From assembly GCA_039796575.1 (NCBI GenBank), contig JBDKJP010000078.1, forward strand, positions 62,001-126,000: a DNA stretch of 64,000 bases, in the 5' to 3' direction. The stretch's first letter is position 1, and each line of letters opens with the position of its first letter. Origin of the DNA: UBA668 sp039796575. Its GTDB lineage: Bacteria > Actinomycetota > Acidimicrobiia > Acidimicrobiales > Ilumatobacteraceae. The notes beneath the pieces were generated by a model. It was given only the letters and a program-made list of their open reading frames with translations. It searched no databases and had not been told where the DNA came from. Shown piece after piece: positions 59,895-64,000 of the stretch. A program made the translations under genes and the position numbers.

Positions 59895-61031
59895 ATGGGT
59901 TCCTACGTCTTCACGTCGCACGACGGCTTCGGCCTCGGCCATGTCCGCCGCAACGTGTCGCTCGCCGAGGCGGTGCTGCGCCGTGACCCGCACGCCGACA
60001 TCACCGTCGTCACCGGCGTCGCCGCCGACCTCCCCTGGTTGCGTCGCCGCGACATCCGCATCGTGCGGGTGCCCACGTTCGTGAAGGACGAGACCGGCAC
60101 GTACCGCAACGGTGTGATGACCGAGGCACAGGTGCTCGAGCGCCGCGCCACCACCTTCCAGCGGGTCATCGAGACCGTCCGACCCGACGTGGTGGTGGTC
60201 GACCGCCACCCGTTCGGCACGAAGGGCGAGCTGCGCCCCGGCCTCGATCGCTGCAACCAGCTCGGCATCGCCACCGTGCTCGGCCTGCGCGACATCATCG
60301 ACGACGCGGGCGCCGTGCGCAGCGAACTGGCGGGCGAGCGCTGGGTCGGCGCCGCCGACACGTACGACCACGCCATCGTCTACGGCGCCCGCCACGTGTG
60401 CGACCACGAGCAGGAGTACGGGCTGCCCGTCACCCCCGAGTACGTCGGTTGGGTGATGGACGGCGCGATGCGCCCGCGACGTCAGCCCACCGTCGACCCG
60501 CGCCTGCTGGTCGTGGCCGCCGGCGGTGGCGCCGACGGTCACGACGTGCGCCACATCGGCACCGAGCTCGTCCGCCGCAACCGCGACTGGCGCGGCATCA
60601 TGATCGTCGGCCCGCTGGCCCGCACCGGCGGCGAGTTCGACGGCGTCGAGCGGCTCGAGGTCGTCGGCACCGTGGAGCGCTGCGGCGACCTGCTGATGCG
60701 TGCCGCTGCGTCCGTGCAGATGGCCGGCTACAACACCACGGTCGAGGCGCTCGCCGCCGGGGTGAAGCCGCTGCTGGTGCCGCGGCGTGCGCCGCGCCGC
60801 GAGCAGGCCATCCGTTCCAGCCGCTTCGCGTCGCTCGGCCTCGCCGACATCGTCGACGCCGGTGCCGACATCGACGAGCTCTCGTGGCTGCTCCACCGCC
60901 CGCGCCGCCTGCACGCCCGCTCGCTCGCCGACGCCGGGGTGCAGCTCGACGGGGCGGACCGCACCGCCACGATGCTCACGGGCATCGCCGGCCTCGCCGG
61001 TCGCCACCACCGTCTGGCGGTGGGCAGGTGA
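59895..61031 (+). CDS. GT28/MurG-like glycosyltransferase
   Basis: A 378-residue glycosyltransferase of the GT-B fold. The N-terminal HDGFGLGHVRRN loop and the C-terminal donor-binding stretch AGYNTTVEALAAGVKPLLVPR are the GT28 landmarks. The ATG at 59895 gives MGSYVFTSHDGFGLGHVRRN, the usual family start; a TTG at 59865 is possible. It probably transfers a sugar in a surface glycan or glycolipid pathway. Its stop overlaps the ABC exporter start (GTGA). Confidence 0.82.
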   Translation: MGSYVFTSHDGFGLGHVRRNVSLAEAVLRRDPHADITVVTGVAADLPWLRRRDIRIVRVPTFVKDETGTYRNGVMTEAQVLERRATTFQRVIETVRPDVVVVDRHPFGTKGELRPGLDRCNQLGIATVLGLRDIIDDAGAVRSELAGERWVGAADTYDHAIVYGARHVCDHEQEYGLPVTPEYVGWVMDGAMRPRRQPTVDPRLLVVAAGGGADGHDVRHIGTELVRRNRDWRGIMIVGPLARTGGEFDGVERLEVVGTVERCGDLLMRAAASVQMAGYNTTVEALAAGVKPLLVPRRAPRREQAIRSSRFASLGLADIVDAGADIDELSWLLHRPRRLHARSLADAGVQLDGADRTATMLTGIAGLAGRHHRLAVGR

Positions 61032-62833
61032 GCAACATCCGTTTCCTCGCCGGGCACGCCCGCCCGTACCGCAAGGACCTCGCCATCGGGGGCGCCTGCG
61101 CGCTGCTCGAGGTCGTGGCCGGGCTGGCCCAGCCGTGGCCGTTGCGCGTGGTGGTCGACGATGTGCTGGGGGCCGCCGGCACCTCCGCCGATCGCCCCGT
61201 CGGTCTGCTGGTCACGGCGTGTGCGGCACTCGTGGTCATCGTGGCCCTGGCGGCGTTCTTCGACTACTGGGCCACGCGCCTCCTCTCGTCGTCGGGGCTG
61301 CGCATCGCGAACGACGTGCGCGACTCGGTGTTCTCGCACTTCAACCGGTTGTCGCTGCGGTTCCACGGCGAGCACCGCGTCGGCGACCTCACGACCCGCC
61401 TCACGGGCGACGCCGACCGTGCCCAGGACCTCGTGGTGCAGAGCCTCGCCGTGCTGCTGCCGAACGCGCTCCTGCTCGTCGGCATGACCGCCGTGATGTT
61501 CTGGCTCGACCCGTTGTTCGCGCTGGTGGCGCTGGCCGCCACCCCCGTGCTCGTGTACGTGGTGTGGACCTCGACGAAGCGACTGAAGGCCGCGTCGCGC
61601 CGCGCTCGCAAGGCCGACGGCGACGTGGCCGCGGCGGCGAGCGAGCACCTCGCCGCGATGCAGTTGGTGCAGGCGTTCTCGTTGGAGGACACCCAGAGCG
61701 AACGGTTCGGCGAGCTCACCGGCAACAGCCTCCGCGCCGGCCTCGAGGCCACCCGCTACCAGGCCCGGTTCAGCCCCGCCGTCGACATCACCGCCGTCGT
61801 GTCCACCGCGATGGTGATGGGCTTCGGTGCGCTGCGGGTGCTCGACGGCAAGCTCACCCCGGGCGAGCTGCTCGTGTTCCTCAGCTACGTCGGCTCGATG
61901 TACAAGCCGGTGAAGGCACTCGCCAAGCTGTCGAACTCGTTCTCGAAGGGCATGGTGTCGGTCGAGCGCATCCGCGACGTGCTCGCCGAGGCGCCGCAGA
62001 TCGTCGACCATCCGTATGCGGCCTGGATGCCGCCGACGCGAGGCATGATCGAACTGCTCGACGTCAGCTTCACCTACGGCCGCGAGCTCGCGCTCGACCA
62101 CGTCGACCTCACCGTGCAGGCCGGCGAGACCGTCGCGCTCGTCGGTCCCACAGGTGCCGGCAAGAGCACCATCGCCTCCCTGGTGCCGCGACTCATCGAC
62201 CCCACCGAAGGGCAGGTGTGCATCGACGGTGTCGACCTGCGCAACGTGAGCCTCCGTTCGGTGCGCCGCCAGGTGAGCATGGTGCTGCAGGACTGCACGC
62301 TGCTGCGCGGCACGCTGCGCGACAACATCGCGATCGGTCGCCCGTGGGCGTCCGACGCCGACATCGAGCGAGCCGCGCGGCTCGCGCTGGTCGACGAGTT
62401 CTCGTCGCGACTGCCGTTGGGGCTCGACACCCCGATCGGCGAGCGTGGCGCGAACCTGTCGGGTGGCCAGCGCCAGCGCGTCGCGATCGCTCGTGCCATC
62501 CTGCGCGACGCGCCGATCCTCATCCTCGACGAACCGACGAGCGCGCTCGACCCGGCGTCGGAGGAGCTGATCATCGCCGCGCTGGAGAACCTCCCCCGGG
62601 CACGCACCACCATCGTGGTGGCGCACCGCCTGTCCACCATCGAGCACGCCGATCGCATCGTGGTGCTCGAGGGCGGGCGCATCGTTGAGGAGGGCACACA
62701 CGGGGCGTTGATGAGCCGCGACGGCGTGTACCGCAGGTTCCGCGGTCCGTCGGTGGGTCAGCGACGTTGGGAGCGGAGCTTGATGGATCACGACCGGGCG
62801 TTGGCCGCAGCGTCCGTGCGGGCGGGACGATGA
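61028..62833 (+). CDS. ABC transporter, fused permease-ATPase (exporter)
   Basis: A 601-residue half-transporter. Six transmembrane helices lie in residues 1-310. The ATPase domain has Walker A GPTGAGKST, signature LSGGQRQ, Walker B ILILDEPTSALD and the H-loop VVAHRLS. It should export a lipid, glycan or glycolipid as a homodimer. It is coupled by overlap to both neighbouring glycosyltransferases (GTGA upstream, ATGA downstream), which strongly suggests the substrate is the product they make. Confidence 0.92.
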   Translation: MSNIRFLAGHARPYRKDLAIGGACALLEVVAGLAQPWPLRVVVDDVLGAAGTSADRPVGLLVTACAALVVIVALAAFFDYWATRLLSSSGLRIANDVRDSVFSHFNRLSLRFHGEHRVGDLTTRLTGDADRAQDLVVQSLAVLLPNALLLVGMTAVMFWLDPLFALVALAATPVLVYVVWTSTKRLKAASRRARKADGDVAAAASEHLAAMQLVQAFSLEDTQSERFGELTGNSLRAGLEATRYQARFSPAVDITAVVSTAMVMGFGALRVLDGKLTPGELLVFLSYVGSMYKPVKALAKLSNSFSKGMVSVERIRDVLAEAPQIVDHPYAAWMPPTRGMIELLDVSFTYGRELALDHVDLTVQAGETVALVGPTGAGKSTIASLVPRLIDPTEGQVCIDGVDLRNVSLRSVRRQVSMVLQDCTLLRGTLRDNIAIGRPWASDADIERAARLALVDEFSSRLPLGLDTPIGERGANLSGGQRQRVAIARAILRDAPILILDEPTSALDPASEELIIAALENLPRARTTIVVAHRLSTIEHADRIVVLEGGRIVEEGTHGALMSRDGVYRRFRGPSVGQRRWERSLMDHDRALAAASVRAGR

Positions 62834-64000
62834 CTGCGGTCGACCACACCTACCTGGAGGCCCGCGCCGTGCTCCCGTCCCTCGATCCCGACACCGATGC
62901 ACGCATCGCGTCGCCCGCGCCGTTGCCCGCCGGCCTGCTCCCCCAGGCCGGCGAGCCGGGCGCGGACGACCTCCGCGTGCTCTACGTGCTGAAGCGCTAC
63001 CCGCGCCTGTCGGAGACCTTCATCGTCCGTGAGCTGCTCGGTCTCGAGGCGCAGGGCGTGCACGTCGGCGTCGACGCGCTGCTCGAGCCGGAGGCCGGCG
63101 CGCAGCACCCCGACGTCGCCGCCGTGCGCGCCGCAGTGCGATACCTGCCCCGCCGGCCTCGGTGGGACGGCGCGCTGCTGGCGGCGCACCTGCGCGTCGG
63201 GTCGCGGCACCCGGTGCAGTGGGCCCGCCGTGCGTTCCGCGCTCGCCGACACGGTGGGTGGCGCCGTTTCCAGCAGGCCGGCTTGGTGGCCGACCGTGTG
63301 CGCCGCGACGGCTTCGATCACGTGCACGCGCACTTCGCCACGGCGGCCGCCGAGGTGGCCCGCGACGCTGCGGCACTGGCCGGCGTGTCGTTCTCGGTCA
63401 CCGCGCACGCCAAGGACATCTTCCACGTCGACAACGCCGATCGCCTGCCCGAGCGGCTCGGTGAGGCCACCACCGTCGTCACCGTGTCGCACTACAACGT
63501 GAAGCACCTCCGCGGCGAGCTGCCCGGTCGCCGCATCCGGTTCGTGCCGAACGGGTTGCCGATACCCGACGCGGTCGGGCCGGTGGCCGACGGCCCGGTG
63601 CTGTGCGTGGCACGGCTGGTGCCGAAGAAGGGCATCGACCTGCTGGTGCGCGCGATGGCGCTCAGCACCTCGGGCCGCTCGCTCGAGATCATCGGCGACG
63701 GCCCGTGCCGCGGCGACCTCGAGGCGCTCGCCGCCGAGCTCGGCGTCGCCGAGCGCATCGTCTTTCGCGGTCCGCTCCCGTCCACCGACGTGGACGCCGC
63801 GTACCGTCGCTGCGCGCTGCTCGCGCTCCCCTGCCGCATCGACCCCGACGGCGACCGCGACGGCATGCCCACCGTCCTCATCGAAGCCATGGCACGCGCC
63901 CTCCCGGTGGTGAGCACCGACGTGGTCGGCCTCGACGAGCTCATCGCCACGGGCCGCGACGGCCTGCTGGTCCCTCCGGAGGACGCCGGTGCGCTCGCCG
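62830..64000 (+). CDS. GT4-family glycosyltransferase (partial, cut by window end)
   Basis: An open frame continues past the window edge with 390 codons visible. A 48-residue low-complexity N-terminus leads into a GT-B enzyme: VLYVLKRYPRLSETFIVRELLGL, HVHAHFATAAAEVA, SVTAHAKDIF and the GT4 donor site GMPTVLIEAMARALPVVSTDV with RLVPKKGIDLLVRAM. It is coupled by ATGA overlap to the ABC exporter and completes the visible part of a glycan assembly and export unit. The C-terminus lies outside the window. Confidence 0.88.
   Translation, partial: MTAVDHTYLEARAVLPSLDPDTDARIASPAPLPAGLLPQAGEPGADDLRVLYVLKRYPRLSETFIVRELLGLEAQGVHVGVDALLEPEAGAQHPDVAAVRAAVRYLPRRPRWDGALLAAHLRVGSRHPVQWARRAFRARRHGGWRRFQQAGLVADRVRRDGFDHVHAHFATAAAEVARDAAALAGVSFSVTAHAKDIFHVDNADRLPERLGEATTVVTVSHYNVKHLRGELPGRRIRFVPNGLPIPDAVGPVADGPVLCVARLVPKKGIDLLVRAMALSTSGRSLEIIGDGPCRGDLEALAAELGVAERIVFRGPLPSTDVDAAYRRCALLALPCRIDPDGDRDGMPTVLIEAMARALPVVSTDVVGLDELIATGRDGLLVPPEDAGALA

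Overview
The window is uniformly GC-rich (about 70 %), densely packed, and reads as chromosomal DNA of a high-GC actinobacterium. A lineage near the Acidimicrobiia (Ilumatobacter-like) is my best guess, inferred from the combination of a complete rod-shape operon (mreBCD, mrdA, rodA), the B12-type radical-SAM/DUF2344 pair beside an RNase E/G gene, an ECF41 sigma factor, a SCO6745-family protein, and many start codons lying 6-9 bases after a TANNNT box (leaderless-type starts). No insertion sequence, CRISPR array, rRNA or replication origin was seen.

Left part (1-8057): purine synthesis, with purF, a fused purD-purM, purN and guaB. It is interrupted by a FAD oxidoreductase and an ECF41 sigma factor gene preceded by a textbook ECF41 promoter. 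8070-11588 (minus): an MFS transporter and a VWA/CoxE plus MoxR ATPase pair. 11755-16417: a secreted subtilisin-like protease and the lipid II flippase murJ. 16429-37124 (minus except dgt): a long housekeeping run. In transcription order it is tig, clpP, clpX, folC, ndk, mreB, mreC, mreD, mrdA, rodA, radical SAM, DUF2344, rne/rng, rplU, rpmA, then obg and proB. An inverted dgt separates rpmA from obg.

37204-43045: a small SH3-like protein, a cysteine-desulfurase-like enzyme, a three-cupredoxin multicopper oxidase plus double universal stress protein behind a DosR-box-like palindrome, tRNA-Pro, a LacI regulator and an SGNH hydrolase. 43058-48461 (minus): a tight run of alpha/beta hydrolase, phosphofructokinase, double cupin, SPFH protein, Rieske oxygenase and SCO6745 protein. 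48516-52810: a 2-oxoglutarate oxygenase and a complete peroxide-defence unit (ahpC, ahpF, oxyR) with an OxyR-type operator and two strong hairpins between ahpC and ahpF.

52814-64000: a tandem GNAT protein, tRNA-Gly whose 3' end is partly duplicated downstream, a lipoprotein esterase, a large secreted IPT/TIG protein behind a structured leader with its small lipoprotein partner, a divergent SRPBCC/TetR pair sharing a perfect operator, and the start of a surface-glycan cluster (GT28-like transferase, ABC exporter, GT4 transferase cut by the window edge). The most noteworthy signals are regulatory: the ECF41 promoter, a GC-flanked palindrome family at three intergenic sites, the DosR-like box, the OxyR site, the TetR operator and the widespread leaderless-type starts.
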